Positions 45,335-55,384 are shown, counted from the stretch's first letter. The stretch: DNA of 64,000 nt from RGIG4140 sp045632845 (GCA_045632845.1 JAZQXL010000020.1:62001-126000); one strand, 5' to 3'. A program made the numbers and translations. Notes: generated by a model from the sequence alone, not told the origin.

Positions 45335-45365
45335 ACAAAAAATCAAATTATTAAAGGATAAAAAA

Positions 45366-46319
45366 ATGCAATATTTAGATTTTGAACAACAAATACTTGA
45401 AATCGACACACGGTTGGCCGATGTGAACGCTGATGTGACACGTTCCAAGGATGAAAAAAAGGAAGAAACAGCTCGCTTGAACAAAAAAAGAGAAAAAGCA
45501 CTTGAATCCATTTATTCAAATCTCACACCTTGGCAAAAATCAGCGGTTGCTCGTCATGAAAACAGACCACATACATCTGACTATATCAACAGCATTTTTC
45601 AAAATTTTTCAATCCTTTCAGGGGACAGATCTTTTGCAGATGATAAAGCCATTATCGGTGGTTTTGCTGATTTTGAAGGTCAAACTGTTATGGTTATTGG
45701 TCACGAAAAAGGACATGACACAGAAAGCAGACTTGCTCATAACTTTGGCATGGCAAAACCTGAAGGTTACAGAAAAGCCATTCGTTTAATGAAGCTTGCA
45801 GAGCAATTTAACGTTCCCGTTATCACTTTAGTTGATACGGCTGGTGCTTTCCCAGGAATGGAAGGGGAAGAACGTGGACAAGGACAAGCTATTGCTGCAT
45901 CCACAGAAGCTTGTTTAGATTTAAAAGTACCATTGATTTGCTGTATCATCGGTGAAGGTGGATCTGGCGGTGCAATTGCACTTGCTTCTGGTAACAAAAT
46001 TTTAATGTTAGAAAATTCCATTTATTCTGTTATTTCTCCAGAAGGCTGTGCCTCCATTTTGTGGAAAGATGCAAAAATGGCACCAAAAGCTGCTGAAATT
46101 TTAAATTTAACAGCTTCAGACTTACTCCGTTTGGGAATTATTGATGAAATTATTCCTGAACCTATTGGCGGTGCACATCGTTATCCAAATGAAGCAATGG
46201 GAGCATTAGCAAGTGCAATCAAAAAACATTTAGATACACTTAAACAAAACACACCAGATGAATTAAAAGCAATGCGTCATGACAAATTCTATGCTATGAC
46301 ACGTCTGAGTGAAGAATAA
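45366..46319 (+). CDS. accA: Acetyl-CoA carboxylase carboxyltransferase, alpha subunit
   Basis: A 317-aa subunit that with AccD moves the carboxyl group from biotin to acetyl-CoA, the first step of fatty acid synthesis. Typical segments: MQYLDFEQQILEI, NFGMAKPEGYRKAIRLM, TLVDTAGAFPGMEGEERGQGQAIA, and IGEGGSGGAIALASGNKI with the oxyanion glycines. Monocistronic with AAAGGA before the ATG and a terminator after. Confidence 0.97.
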   Translation: MQYLDFEQQILEIDTRLADVNADVTRSKDEKKEETARLNKKREKALESIYSNLTPWQKSAVARHENRPHTSDYINSIFQNFSILSGDRSFADDKAIIGGFADFEGQTVMVIGHEKGHDTESRLAHNFGMAKPEGYRKAIRLMKLAEQFNVPVITLVDTAGAFPGMEGEERGQGQAIAASTEACLDLKVPLICCIIGEGGSGGAIALASGNKILMLENSIYSVISPEGCASILWKDAKMAPKAAEILNLTASDLLRLGIIDEIIPEPIGGAHRYPNEAMGALASAIKKHLDTLKQNTPDELKAMRHDKFYAMTRLSEE

Positions 46320-46337
46320 TTTTGTTTTTTATAAACC

Positions 46338-46370
46338 AAAAGGGTTATCAAGAATGATAACCCCTTTTTT
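46338..46370 (+). terminator. Terminator of accA
   Basis: GGGTTATCA-agaa-TGATAACCC followed by CTTTTTT. Confidence 0.9.
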
Positions 46371-46383
46371 GTATACTCTTAAT

Positions 46384-46411
46384 AAAAAAGGTGGTAAACA
46401 CCACCTTTTTT
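46384..46411. terminator. Terminator of the rimP-pnp operon
   Basis: GGTGGT-aaac-ACCACC with A and T runs on both sides, immediately downstream of pnp on the minus strand. Confidence 0.88.
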
Positions 46412-46425
46412 AGCTTTAATATCTT

Positions 46426-48597
46426 TTATTCTGCTGATGTTTCTTCAGCTTCTTTATGATGTTTTTTCTTCATTGGTTTTTCTTCCAACTCAACAGGTTC
46501 GCCTGTTGTTTGGTCAACACGTTTCATTGAAAGTTTGATTTTGCCACGATTGTCAATACCCATACAGACAACCTTGACTTTATCCCCTTCTTTGAGAACA
46601 TCTGTTACTTTTTCAACACGGTGAGGTGCAATTTCTGAAACATGAACAAGGCCATCTCTTGTTCCCATAAAGTTAACAAAAGCACCAAAGTCCATTAACT
46701 TAACAACTGTACCATCATAAATTTGACCAACTTCAGGTTCTAATACAATACCTTTGATCCAATTTAACGCAGCTTCACCAGCACCACCATCAACAGAAGC
46801 GATATGGATTAAACCATCATCATCAATGTCAATTTTAGCACCTGTTTTTTCAACAATTTCACGAATGACTTTACCGCCTGTTCCAATAACATCACGGATT
46901 TTTTCTTTATCAATTTTGTAAGAAATAATACGTGGTGCATTTGGACTAAGTTCTGCACGAGGAGCAGCCAAAGATTCAGCCATTTTATTCAAAATAAAGA
47001 TACGACCTTCATGAGCTTGTTCCAATGCAATTGCCATAATTTCTTTTGTAATAGAAGTAATCTTAATGTCCATTTGAAGTGCTGTAACACCATCTTTTGT
47101 ACCAGCAACTTTAAAGTCCATATCTCCCAAGTGATCTTCATCACCCAAGATATCAGATAAAACAACAAAAGAATCTTTTTCTTTAATCAAACCCATTGCA
47201 ATACCTGCAACTGGTTTTTTCATTGGAACACCTGCATCCATCAATGCCAATGTTGAACCACAAACGGTTGCCATTGAAGAAGATCCATTTGATTCCATAA
47301 TTTCAGATACAACACGGAGTGTGTATGGGAAATCTTCTTTTGATGGTAACATTGGGTGAATTGCGCGCCATGCAAGTTTACCATGTCCAATTTCTCTACG
47401 ACCTGGAGAACCCATACGACCAACTTCACCAACTGAGTATGGTGGGAAGTTATAATGTAACATAAAGTGCTCTTTATATTCACCCTGCAAAGCGTCAATA
47501 ATTTGTTCATCTTCGCCTGTGCCTAATGTAGCAGTTACAAGAGCTTGCGTTTCTCCACGTGTGAATAATGCAGAACCATGTGTTTTTGGTAAGACATTAA
47601 CTTCTGTTTCAATAACACGGATTGTTTTTGTATCACGACCATCAATACGAAGACCTGTGGATAAAACCATATCGCGAACTGTTCTTGCTTCTAATTCATG
47701 GAAAACTTGATCACAAATTGCATCTTCAGCTTCACGATCAGCAAACAAAGCATGTGCTTTTTCTCTGATTGCAGAAACTTGATTTAATCTTTCAAGTTTA
47801 TTATGAATGTGATATGCTTCTTTTAATTCATCACCAAGATTTTCTAAAATTTCAGCACGAACTGTTGCATATTCTGCAGGTTCTTCTTTAACATCCCATG
47901 GATCTTTTGCACATTCTTCAGCCAAAGAAATAATCATATCGATAACTGGTTTTAAGCTATCATGACCAAAAGCAACAGCACCAAGCATTGTTTCTTCAGA
48001 AAGTTCTTGAGCTTCTGATTCAACCATCAAAACACCTTCAGATGTACCAGCAACAACCAAGTCTAATTGACTGTTTTTAACCACATCTAAATCTGGGTTT
48101 AAGATGTACTCACCATCGATATACCCAACACGAGCACCAGCAATTGGGCCTAAAAATGGAATGCCTGACAATGTCAATGCAGCAGAAGCACCAATCATTG
48201 CGATAATATCTGGTTGAGTTTTCAAATCATGACTTAACAATGTAACAGTAACTTGTGTATCATTGTTAAAACCTTTAACAAACAATGGACGAATTGGTCT
48301 GTCAATTAAACGAGATGTCAAAATTTCTGCCTCTGATGGTTTTCCTTCACGTTTAAAGAACCCACCAGGAATACGCCCAGCAGCATAACTTTTTTCAATA
48401 TAATTAACTGTTAATGGAATAAAATCTTCAAATGTATCTGGTGCTTTTTTGCTTGCACAAACAGCAGCATGCACCATTGTGTCCCCATAGCGTACAATCA
48501 CAGCACCATCAGCTTGGCGTGAGATTTTACCTGTTTCGATTGAAAGAGGTTTGCCTCCCCACATCATTTCTTTTTTAAATGTTTTAAAAATAGTCAT
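46426..48597 (-). CDS. pnp: Polyribonucleotide nucleotidyltransferase (PNPase)
   Basis: A 723-aa phosphorolytic exoribonuclease: two RNase PH domains with a helical linker (first GRIPGGFFKREGKPSE, second FPPYSVGEVGRMGSPGRREIGHG), KH domain (IRDVIGTGGKVIREIVEKTG) and C-terminal S1 domain (YDGTVVKLMDFGAFVNFMGTRDGLVH). It degrades mRNA and shapes RNA 3' ends. ATG 48597 follows AAGGA. Two stem-loops lie between rpsO and this gene. Confidence 0.97.
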   Translation of the reverse strand: MTIFKTFKKEMMWGGKPLSIETGKISRQADGAVIVRYGDTMVHAAVCASKKAPDTFEDFIPLTVNYIEKSYAAGRIPGGFFKREGKPSEAEILTSRLIDRPIRPLFVKGFNNDTQVTVTLLSHDLKTQPDIIAMIGASAALTLSGIPFLGPIAGARVGYIDGEYILNPDLDVVKNSQLDLVVAGTSEGVLMVESEAQELSEETMLGAVAFGHDSLKPVIDMIISLAEECAKDPWDVKEEPAEYATVRAEILENLGDELKEAYHIHNKLERLNQVSAIREKAHALFADREAEDAICDQVFHELEARTVRDMVLSTGLRIDGRDTKTIRVIETEVNVLPKTHGSALFTRGETQALVTATLGTGEDEQIIDALQGEYKEHFMLHYNFPPYSVGEVGRMGSPGRREIGHGKLAWRAIHPMLPSKEDFPYTLRVVSEIMESNGSSSMATVCGSTLALMDAGVPMKKPVAGIAMGLIKEKDSFVVLSDILGDEDHLGDMDFKVAGTKDGVTALQMDIKITSITKEIMAIALEQAHEGRIFILNKMAESLAAPRAELSPNAPRIISYKIDKEKIRDVIGTGGKVIREIVEKTGAKIDIDDDGLIHIASVDGGAGEAALNWIKGIVLEPEVGQIYDGTVVKLMDFGAFVNFMGTRDGLVHVSEIAPHRVEKVTDVLKEGDKVKVVCMGIDNRGKIKLSMKRVDQTTGEPVELEEKPMKKKHHKEAEETSAE

Positions 48598-48623
48598 TTT
48601 CTTTTCCTTCATACATACAAACT

Positions 48624-48680
48624 AAGACTTAAAACCCATTTCTAAGTCTTGAAAGGGGAACATCCCTTGATGCTCCCCTT
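48624..48680 (-). promoter_or_regulatory. Two stem-loops in rpsO-pnp intergenic leader
   Basis: A 12-bp stem (AAGGGGAGCATC with GATGTTCCCCTT, 48653-48680) and a second stem (AAGACTTA/TAAGTCTT, 48624-48650) on the minus transcript, neither followed by a good T-run. In E. coli the equivalent position holds the RNase III-cleaved hairpin used for pnp autocontrol. Confidence 0.5.
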
Positions 48681-48691
48681 GAAAATCGTGG

Positions 48692-48961
48692 TTATTTACG
48701 TAAACCTAAACGTTTGATGAGTTCGTTGTAACGGCCTTCATCATCTTTCTTCAAGTACTTGAGCAAACGACGACGATTTGAAACCATTTTCAAAAGACCG
48801 CGTCTTGAGTGGTGGTCTTGAGCATTTGATTTCATATGTTCTGACAAATAGTTAATTTTTGCTGTCAAAACTGCAACTTGAACTTCTGGTGAACCTGTAT
48901 CACCTTCTTTTGTTGCATAATCAACAATAATTTGCTTTTTCATTTCTTTTGAAAGCGACAT
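48692..48961 (-). CDS. rpsO: 30S ribosomal protein S15
   Basis: An 89-aa protein with the S15 pattern: SLSKEMKKQIIVDYATKEGDTGSPEVQVAVLTAKINYLSEHM, DHHSRRGLLKMVSNRRRLLKYLKK and the final YNELIKRLGLRK. It organises the central domain of 16S rRNA. Between truB and pnp as in most Proteobacteria. Confidence 0.98.
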   Translation of the reverse strand: MSLSKEMKKQIIVDYATKEGDTGSPEVQVAVLTAKINYLSEHMKSNAQDHHSRRGLLKMVSNRRRLLKYLKKDDEGRYNELIKRLGLRK

Positions 48962-48986
48962 CGTAATTTTCCTTTCTTAATTTAAA

Positions 48987-49898
48987 TTAAACTTCCTCTG
49001 GAAAGACACGAAATGGTTTTAACACGCCATTTTCATACCGAACCAAAGCAACGACTTGTTGATTTAAGTGAAGAGCGATAACTGTTTGGTTTTGAACTTT
49101 TTGACCAGTTAAAATACCTTTTGCACTTAGCGCTTTTCCTTGCCTCAACGCCTTTGCCCCTTCCCCATCTACAGCCAGCACCAAGATGTCGTCCAGTGCG
49201 GTTAAAACAGGGATAATAGACAAATCTTCTGGATTATACTCCTTTTTTTCCAAATTTTCAAGTAAAATCGAATGGTTAAGCGAAAAAGGACCGCATTTTG
49301 TTCTTCTTAAAACGGTAATATATCCATAACAACCTAATTTTCGGCCCATATCGTGCCCCAAAGAACGAACATAAGTTCCTTTTCCACACTGTACTTCAAA
49401 CAAGGTTTTGCTTCCCTCGTGAGAAATAACTTTTAAATCTTTAATCATAACAGGACGTGGTTTTAATTCTACATCAACACCTTTTCTTGCAAGCTCATAA
49501 GCCCTCTTCCCATTTATTTTAATTGCAGAATACAAAGGTGGTGTTTGCAAAATTTCCCCCTTAAACAAAGGCAAAATAGATTCAATTTCTTCCAAAGAAG
49601 GTTGCTTGTCACTTTCAAACAATACTTCACCTTCTAAGTCATCTGTTGATGTTTCTTTTCCCCAAGTAACTTCAAACTGATAAATTTTATCCCCATCCAT
49701 AACATAAGGGATTGTTTTTGTTGCTTGACCTAAAGCAATGGGCAAAACACCTGTTGCAAGCGGATCCAAAGTTCCTGCATGACCGATTTTTGAGGGATGC
49801 AAATATCTTTTGAGCCGATTAACAACGGTTGTTGAGCCCATTTCATAAGCTTTATCAATTACAAGCCAACCATTAATTTGATTGATAATTTTTGCCAT
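48987..49898 (-). CDS. truB: tRNA pseudouridine-55 synthase
   Basis: A 303-aa pseudouridine synthase: GWLVIDKAYEMGSTTVVNRLK, the catalytic Asp in KIGHAGTLDPLATGVLPIALG, and the PPLYSAIKINGKRAYELAR motif, with a PUA-like C-terminal region. It isomerises U55 in the T-loop of tRNAs. ATG 49898 is preferred to the preceding TTG at 49901. Confidence 0.96.
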   Translation of the reverse strand: MAKIINQINGWLVIDKAYEMGSTTVVNRLKRYLHPSKIGHAGTLDPLATGVLPIALGQATKTIPYVMDGDKIYQFEVTWGKETSTDDLEGEVLFESDKQPSLEEIESILPLFKGEILQTPPLYSAIKINGKRAYELARKGVDVELKPRPVMIKDLKVISHEGSKTLFEVQCGKGTYVRSLGHDMGRKLGCYGYITVLRRTKCGPFSLNHSILLENLEKKEYNPEDLSIIPVLTALDDILVLAVDGEGAKALRQGKALSAKGILTGQKVQNQTVIALHLNQQVVALVRYENGVLKPFRVFPEEV

Positions 49899-49901
49899 CA
49901 A

Positions 49902-50321
49902 TTACAATTCTTCTTCCTCAATTTCTTTTTCAACATCTGCACGAACTTGTGGAGAATTTAAAAGATCATTGATATATTTTGAAGCTGCAAATCTATTGTC
50001 TGATTTAAAAATAATATCAGGAACAATTCTTAAACGAACAGATTTACCAATTTTATAACGGAACACACCTTTATGACGATTCAATAATGTAATTTGTTCA
50101 TCCAAATTAACTGCATCACCAATCGTTTCAACAAAAGCTGTTGCATATGATAAATCAGGAGAAATTGTCACTTGTGTTACCATAATAAATGATGGTTTCA
50201 ATCCTTCAATGAAAACTTCATCTTGTGAAAGCATTTTAGCAAGAACATGTCTGATTTCTTCAGCAACACGTAATTGACGTTGTGAAGGCGCTTTTGATTT
50301 TCCTTTTTCAGTATTTTTCAT
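49902..50321 (-). CDS. rbfA: Ribosome-binding factor A
   Basis: A 139-aa KH-like protein needed for late 16S rRNA maturation. Features: RQLRVAEEIRHVLAKML near the N-terminus, ITQVTISPDLSYATAFVE-type strands, and LRIVPDIIFKSDN with conserved PxxxF. An acidic tail (EKEIEEEEL) ends the protein. AGGAGG lies 4 bases before ATG 50321. Confidence 0.93.
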   Translation of the reverse strand: MKNTEKGKSKAPSQRQLRVAEEIRHVLAKMLSQDEVFIEGLKPSFIMVTQVTISPDLSYATAFVETIGDAVNLDEQITLLNRHKGVFRYKIGKSVRLRIVPDIIFKSDNRFAASKYINDLLNSPQVRADVEKEIEEEEL

Positions 50322-50329
50322 CACACCTC

Positions 50330-52753
50330 CTATACATCAAAATTCAACTTAACTGCGATTTCTTCCATTTCGAAACATTCGATAACATCACCAACTTTTA
50401 AGTCATCATAATTTTCAAAACTCATACCGCATTCATAACTTTCACGAACTTCTTTAACATCATCTTTAAAGCGTTTTAATTGGCTAAGTGCCCCAGTATA
50501 GATAACAACAGAATCTCTCAATAAACGAACTTTTGCACCACGTTTGACAATACCTTCTTTAACCATACAACCAGCAATTTTACCAACTTTTGAAATTGAA
50601 ATAACTTGGCGAATTTCAGCATAACCCAAGATTTTTTCTTTCAATTCTGGTTCAAGCAAGCCTGCAACAGCTTGTTTCATATCATCAGCAACATCGTAAA
50701 CAATCGAGTAGTAACGAATATCTACACCATCACGTTTTGCCATTTCACGAGCTGTTGGATTTGCACGAACGTTAAAGCCAATGATAATTGCTTTTGAAGC
50801 ACGTGCCAATGTAACATCAGATTCGTTAATTGCACCTACAGCACTATGTAATACATGAACTTTAACTTCATTATTTGCAATACGAGAAAGAATACCATTC
50901 AATGCTTCAACAGAACCTTGTACGTCACCTTTAATTAAAACAGGCAATTCTTTGATTTCACCAGCTTTAATTTTTGCCAACAAGTGTTCAGCACTGCTCA
51001 TTGTTTTAACTTGCAATTGTTCTCTTGCTTTTCTTTGACGATAAGCAGAAATTTCCCTTGCTCTTGCTTCTGTATCTACTTCAATAAAATCATCCCCTGC
51101 TGATGGCGTTCCTTGCAACCCAATAACTTCAACAGGTTGTGAAGGATATGCTTTATCCACACGTTGACCTTTATCATTAAAGAGTGAGCGAACACGACCC
51201 CATTCTTGACCAGAAATAAAGATATCACCCACATTTAATGTACCTTTTTGGACCAAAACAGTTGCAACTGAACCACGACCTTTATCCATACGTGCTTCAA
51301 CAACAACACCTTCTGCCATCCGTTTTGAAGAAGCTTTTAAATCAAGAACTTCAGCTTGCAACAAAATTGTTTCAATAAGCTTATCTAAATTGATGCGTTT
51401 TTTCGCAGAAACTTCAACATCAAGAACGTCACCACCCATTGATTCAACAACAACATCATGTTGCAACAAGTCTGTACGAACTTTTTGTGGATTTGCCCCT
51501 GGAACATCAATTTTGTTAATTGCAACAACGATTGGAACACCAGCAGCTTTTGCGTGGTGAATAGCTTCAATTGTTTGAGGCATAACACTGTCATTTGCAG
51601 CAACAACCAAAACAACAAGGTCTGTTACCTTTGCCCCACGAGCACGCATTGCTGTAAACGCTTCGTGCCCAGGTGTATCAATAAATGTAACCTTTTGACC
51701 TTCTGACAAACTAACTTGATAAGCACCAATGTGCTGTGTAATACCACCAGATTCACCTTGAGCAACATTTGATGAACGCAAAGCATCCAACAAAGATGTT
51801 TTACCATGGTCAACGTGACCCATAACAGTTACAACAGGTGAACGTGGCTCCAAATCTTCTGGTAAATCATCTTCTTTTTTCAAAATATCTTCAACATCAG
51901 ATTCAGCAACACGTTTGATTTTGTGACCCAATTCTTCAACCACCAACTCCGCAGTATCTGCATCAATTGTTTGTGTAATTGTAACCATCATACCAAGCTT
52001 CATCAAAACCTTAACAACTGTTGCGCCTTTTTCACTCATACGGTTTGCCAACTCTTGAACTGTAATTGTTTCTGGCACAACAACTTCACGAATAACTTTT
52101 TCTTGAACCTTTGGTTCCATATGTTTTAAACGTTCTTTTTCACGAGAGCGTTTAATTGATGCCATAGAACGGCGTTGATGACGAACACCATCTTCCATAT
52201 CATCACCATCAGAATCACTCATACTCATATTTTTATAAGCATTCATATTCATTTTTGATGAACGTTTTTCTTCATGAAACCCACGTGTTCTACCGCGATC
52301 TTCTGATTCAGATTCTCTTTCTTTCTTACGAGAAAAATTAGAATTTTCAACAGGTTTTTTATCATGTTTTTTTTCTGTGCGAGCTTCAACAACTTCTACC
52401 GGAGCTTCTTCTTCAACAACAGACGCTTCAACCTCTTTTTCTTCAACTGTAACAGCAGCAGCGGCTAATTTTTCTTGTTCTTCTCTTTGTTTTTGTTCAG
52501 CTTCCACACGTGCTTTTTCTGCAGCACGTTGTTGAGCCTCTTGAATCAATTTTAATTTTTGAGAAGCCTCTGTTGAAAGGACGTTAGGTTGTTGTTCTGC
52601 CGTAATAACACGTTTTTTACGAACTTCAACTTGAACCATGTTGGATTTTCCTGCGCCTGTATTTTGGCGAACTTGCGTATTTAAAGAAAGTGTTTTCTTT
52701 TTCAATTCTAACGTCTTCCCTGTTAACGTAAGTTGTTTCTTTTCTTCTGTCAT
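50330..52753 (-). CDS. infB: Translation initiation factor IF-2
   Basis: An 807-aa GTPase. The N-terminal 250 residues are the usual charged, low-complexity region with Glu/Lys/Ala repeats. An IF2_N-type segment (VPETITVQELANRMSEKGATVVKVLMKLG) precedes the G domain with GHVDHGKTS, DTPGHEAF and NKID, then EF-Tu-like domain II and the fMet-tRNA-binding C domain. Slightly shorter than many alphaproteobacterial IF-2 proteins, mostly through the N-terminal region. Confidence 0.97.
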   Translation of the reverse strand: MTEEKKQLTLTGKTLELKKKTLSLNTQVRQNTGAGKSNMVQVEVRKKRVITAEQQPNVLSTEASQKLKLIQEAQQRAAEKARVEAEQKQREEQEKLAAAAVTVEEKEVEASVVEEEAPVEVVEARTEKKHDKKPVENSNFSRKKERESESEDRGRTRGFHEEKRSSKMNMNAYKNMSMSDSDGDDMEDGVRHQRRSMASIKRSREKERLKHMEPKVQEKVIREVVVPETITVQELANRMSEKGATVVKVLMKLGMMVTITQTIDADTAELVVEELGHKIKRVAESDVEDILKKEDDLPEDLEPRSPVVTVMGHVDHGKTSLLDALRSSNVAQGESGGITQHIGAYQVSLSEGQKVTFIDTPGHEAFTAMRARGAKVTDLVVLVVAANDSVMPQTIEAIHHAKAAGVPIVVAINKIDVPGANPQKVRTDLLQHDVVVESMGGDVLDVEVSAKKRINLDKLIETILLQAEVLDLKASSKRMAEGVVVEARMDKGRGSVATVLVQKGTLNVGDIFISGQEWGRVRSLFNDKGQRVDKAYPSQPVEVIGLQGTPSAGDDFIEVDTEARAREISAYRQRKAREQLQVKTMSSAEHLLAKIKAGEIKELPVLIKGDVQGSVEALNGILSRIANNEVKVHVLHSAVGAINESDVTLARASKAIIIGFNVRANPTAREMAKRDGVDIRYYSIVYDVADDMKQAVAGLLEPELKEKILGYAEIRQVISISKVGKIAGCMVKEGIVKRGAKVRLLRDSVVIYTGALSQLKRFKDDVKEVRESYECGMSFENYDDLKVGDVIECFEMEEIAVKLNFDV

Positions 52754-52768
52754 AGTTTATCCTTTCCT

Positions 52769-53371
52769 TTAATAGCCTTGTAAAAGGTTTACTTTTTTAA
52801 TCAGTTGGATTAAAACAGTTGCCATCTTTTCATCTGTTATAACCAAGTGAACTTGTTCATCTTGCCCTGTTACACTTCCCAATTCTTGTCTTGAAAAACA
52901 ATTTAAAATAGGAAAAGTATCTGTTGAACGGTACAATTTATCATGTCCATTTTTTGCTGCATCTTGAGCCTCAAAAGCAATCAAGACTTTTTGAGCTTCA
53001 ATCGCTTTTTTAACCCCCTCAAACCCAAAAACCAAACACCCTGATTTTCGAGCAAATGAAATCAAATTAAGAGCTTTTGTTTTTAATGAATTTATAACCA
53101 TTTCTCTTAAATTTTCAGGAATTTTAACAGTCCCTTTTGCAGCTTTATAAAATATTTTTTTTTCAATAGCTGCATCCAACGAATCCTTTGTTGGATACAA
53201 CCATATACCAGCACCTGGTAATTTTTCATTTACATCAAACACAACTTCCCGATCAGGAGAGATGACAAAACGAATCATCTCTTCCCGAGGAAAGAATTTT
53301 TTTGTAACAAAACAACTTTTCAAACCATTATCAGCTGCTCGTTTATGTTGATGTCTATTAATCTTATTCAA
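52769..53371 (-). CDS. YlxR/DUF448 plus L7Ae-like RNA-binding protein
   Basis: A 200-aa protein in which a YlxR domain (CFVTKKFFPREEMIRFVISPDREVVFDVNEKLPGAGIWLYP) is fused to an L7Ae/eL8-like domain (ALNLISFARKSGCLVFGFEGVKKAIE...LIAFEAQDAAKNG). This two-domain form is common between nusA and infB in alphaproteobacteria. It is thought to bind RNA in transcription or ribosome biogenesis. It overlaps nusA by 8 bases. Confidence 0.9.
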   Translation of the reverse strand: MNKINRHQHKRAADNGLKSCFVTKKFFPREEMIRFVISPDREVVFDVNEKLPGAGIWLYPTKDSLDAAIEKKIFYKAAKGTVKIPENLREMVINSLKTKALNLISFARKSGCLVFGFEGVKKAIEAQKVLIAFEAQDAAKNGHDKLYRSTDTFPILNCFSRQELGSVTGQDEQVHLVITDEKMATVLIQLIKKVNLLQGY

Positions 53372-54863
53372 ACCAGTGTTCCCGTGCTTTCATAATAAGT
53401 TTATTTGCTTGATCTTCATTCATTAAGCTTTTGCCAACAATTTCAATCAATTCATCAGTTGCTAAATCAGCAAAATCATCTAATGTTTTGATATCGTTTT
53501 CACCCAACTTAACAAGAATATCTAATGTCAAACCATCAAGAGATTTCAATGCATCTTCAAGATCGAGTTCTGCCAATTTCTTTTCCATTGTATCTTGTTT
53601 AAGGATTAAATATGCTTTTGCACGATTTTGCAATTCTTCAGCCAAAGCGTCATCAAACCCTTCAATACCCGCCAATTCATTCATTGAAATAAAGGCAATA
53701 TCTTCAACTTTTGAGAAACCTTCTTGAATCAAAAGATGAGCCATCATATCATCAATATCCAAAGCCTGCATGAACAACTCAACACGTTCTTTTGTTTCAT
53801 TGATACGATGTTCTGATTCTTGAGCTTCATTCATCATATCAATATGCCAACCTGTTAATTGACTGATCAAACGGATATTTTGACCACGACGGCCAATTGC
53901 TAATGAAAGTTGTTCTTCACTCAACACAACTTCGACATTCTTTGATTCTTCATCAATAACAATTTTCAAAACTTCACTTGGAGCCAATGCATTGATGATA
54001 AATGTTGCAGGATCTGATGACCAATGAACAACATCAATTTTTTCACCCTGTAATTCTTGAACAATTGCTTGAACGCGAACACCACGCATACCAATACAAG
54101 CGCCACGAGCATCCAAAGTGTTATCTTTTGACCAAACAGCAATTTTTGCACGAGAACCAGGATCACGAGCAACTGATTTAACTTCAATTGTACCATCGTA
54201 AATTTCTGGAACTTCTGCTGCAAATAATTTTGCAAGGAATTGTGGATGTGAACGGCTCAAAAACACTTGAGGACCTTTAACTTCTGCACGAACATCTAAA
54301 ACATAAGCGCGCAATCTATCACCTACACGATACGTTTCTCTTGGAATAAGTTCATCACGACGGAGTAATGCTTCAACATGGGCAACTTCAACAACCAAGT
54401 TACCACCTTCAACACGTTTAACAATACCGCTAACAATTTCACCTTTACGGCTCTTCATTTCGTTGAATTGGCACATTCTTTCAGCTTCACGAACCTTTTG
54501 TGTAATAACTTGTTTTGCTGTTTGAGCTGCAATACGGCCAAAATCCATTGGTGGCAAGGGATCAACAATCACATCACCTAATTTCAATGTTTTATCTTTC
54601 TTTTGAGCATTAACCAAAGAAATTTGAGTAAATTCATCTTCAACAGTTTCAACAACAGTAACATATCTTGCCATTTGAATAGCGCCCGTTGTTGGATCAA
54701 TTTTTGTGCGAATATCATATTCAGGACCATATTTAGAACGACCAGCTTTTGAAATACCTTGTTCCATAGCTTCTAAAACATCTTTTTTAGAAATATTTTT
54801 TTCACGAGCCAATAAATCAGCCATTTGAATAAGTTCTGGTCTTGGAAGAGTTGCAATTTGCAT
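53364..54863 (-). CDS. nusA: Transcription termination/antitermination factor NusA
   Basis: A 499-aa protein: an N-terminal RNA-polymerase-binding domain (to about 125), an S1 domain (GEIVSGIVKRVEGGNLVVEVAHVEALLRRDELIPRE), two KH domains (GACIGMRGVRVQAIVQEL and LAIGRRGQNIRLISQLTGW), and C-terminal helix-hairpin-helix repeats. It stimulates pausing and intrinsic termination, relevant to the terminator in the leader of its own operon. Confidence 0.97.
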   Translation of the reverse strand: MQIATLPRPELIQMADLLAREKNISKKDVLEAMEQGISKAGRSKYGPEYDIRTKIDPTTGAIQMARYVTVVETVEDEFTQISLVNAQKKDKTLKLGDVIVDPLPPMDFGRIAAQTAKQVITQKVREAERMCQFNEMKSRKGEIVSGIVKRVEGGNLVVEVAHVEALLRRDELIPRETYRVGDRLRAYVLDVRAEVKGPQVFLSRSHPQFLAKLFAAEVPEIYDGTIEVKSVARDPGSRAKIAVWSKDNTLDARGACIGMRGVRVQAIVQELQGEKIDVVHWSSDPATFIINALAPSEVLKIVIDEESKNVEVVLSEEQLSLAIGRRGQNIRLISQLTGWHIDMMNEAQESEHRINETKERVELFMQALDIDDMMAHLLIQEGFSKVEDIAFISMNELAGIEGFDDALAEELQNRAKAYLILKQDTMEKKLAELDLEDALKSLDGLTLDILVKLGENDIKTLDDFADLATDELIEIVGKSLMNEDQANKLIMKAREHWFE

Positions 54864-54881
54864 TTGTATACCTTTCTTTGA

Positions 54882-55370
54882 TTATTTTTTTGGTTGTTTT
54901 TGCATAAACGTATCAGTTAACAGAAGTTTTGCTTTTGAAATTTCAGAAAAAGCAATTTGAAGCTCTTGATCTTCAAAAGCAAAATGCACAGTATGTGTCA
55001 CTTCATCATATTTTAAAATTTTGCCTTTAAAGCGTTTTCTACCATTAATATCGTGAAGTGTTTCAATTTTTGCATCAGATCCTGCAAAACGAGAATAATC
55101 AGCTTCACGAACCAAAGGCCTGTCAACACCTGGAGATGAAATCTCTAACATATATTTGTTGGGAAAAATATCTTCAACATCCAACAGAGCTGAAGATGTA
55201 CGACTAATTTTTTCACAATCAGCAAGAGTCATTGCAGCCCTATCCAAACGTTCAGCCATAATTTGAACAGTTTTAACGTCACCACCTTGCAATGAGATTC
55301 TCACAATTTCATATCCCATATCCAACAAGGATGGGGACAACATTTCTGTTAATTGAGTTGATAGTTCCAT
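54882..55370 (-). CDS. rimP: Ribosome maturation factor RimP
   Basis: A 162-aa protein of normal length: LLDMGYEIVRISLQGG, RAAMTLADCEKISRTSSALLDVEDIFPNKYMLEISSPGVDRPL, then an Sm-like C-terminal domain. It supports 30S assembly. First gene of rimP-nusA-ylxR-infB-rbfA-truB-rpsO-pnp, immediately after a leader terminator. Confidence 0.95.
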   Translation of the reverse strand: MELSTQLTEMLSPSLLDMGYEIVRISLQGGDVKTVQIMAERLDRAAMTLADCEKISRTSSALLDVEDIFPNKYMLEISSPGVDRPLVREADYSRFAGSDAKIETLHDINGRKRFKGKILKYDEVTHTVHFAFEDQELQIAFSEISKAKLLLTDTFMQKQPKK

Positions 55371-55384
55371 TGTTTTTCCTTTAC

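Noticed and set aside
43458..45338. 626-aa version of the solute-binding protein
   Set aside because: The 5' part would overlap the accA promoter and precede the signal peptide by 32 residues; TTG 45242 has a good ribosome site and places the signal peptide at the N-terminus.
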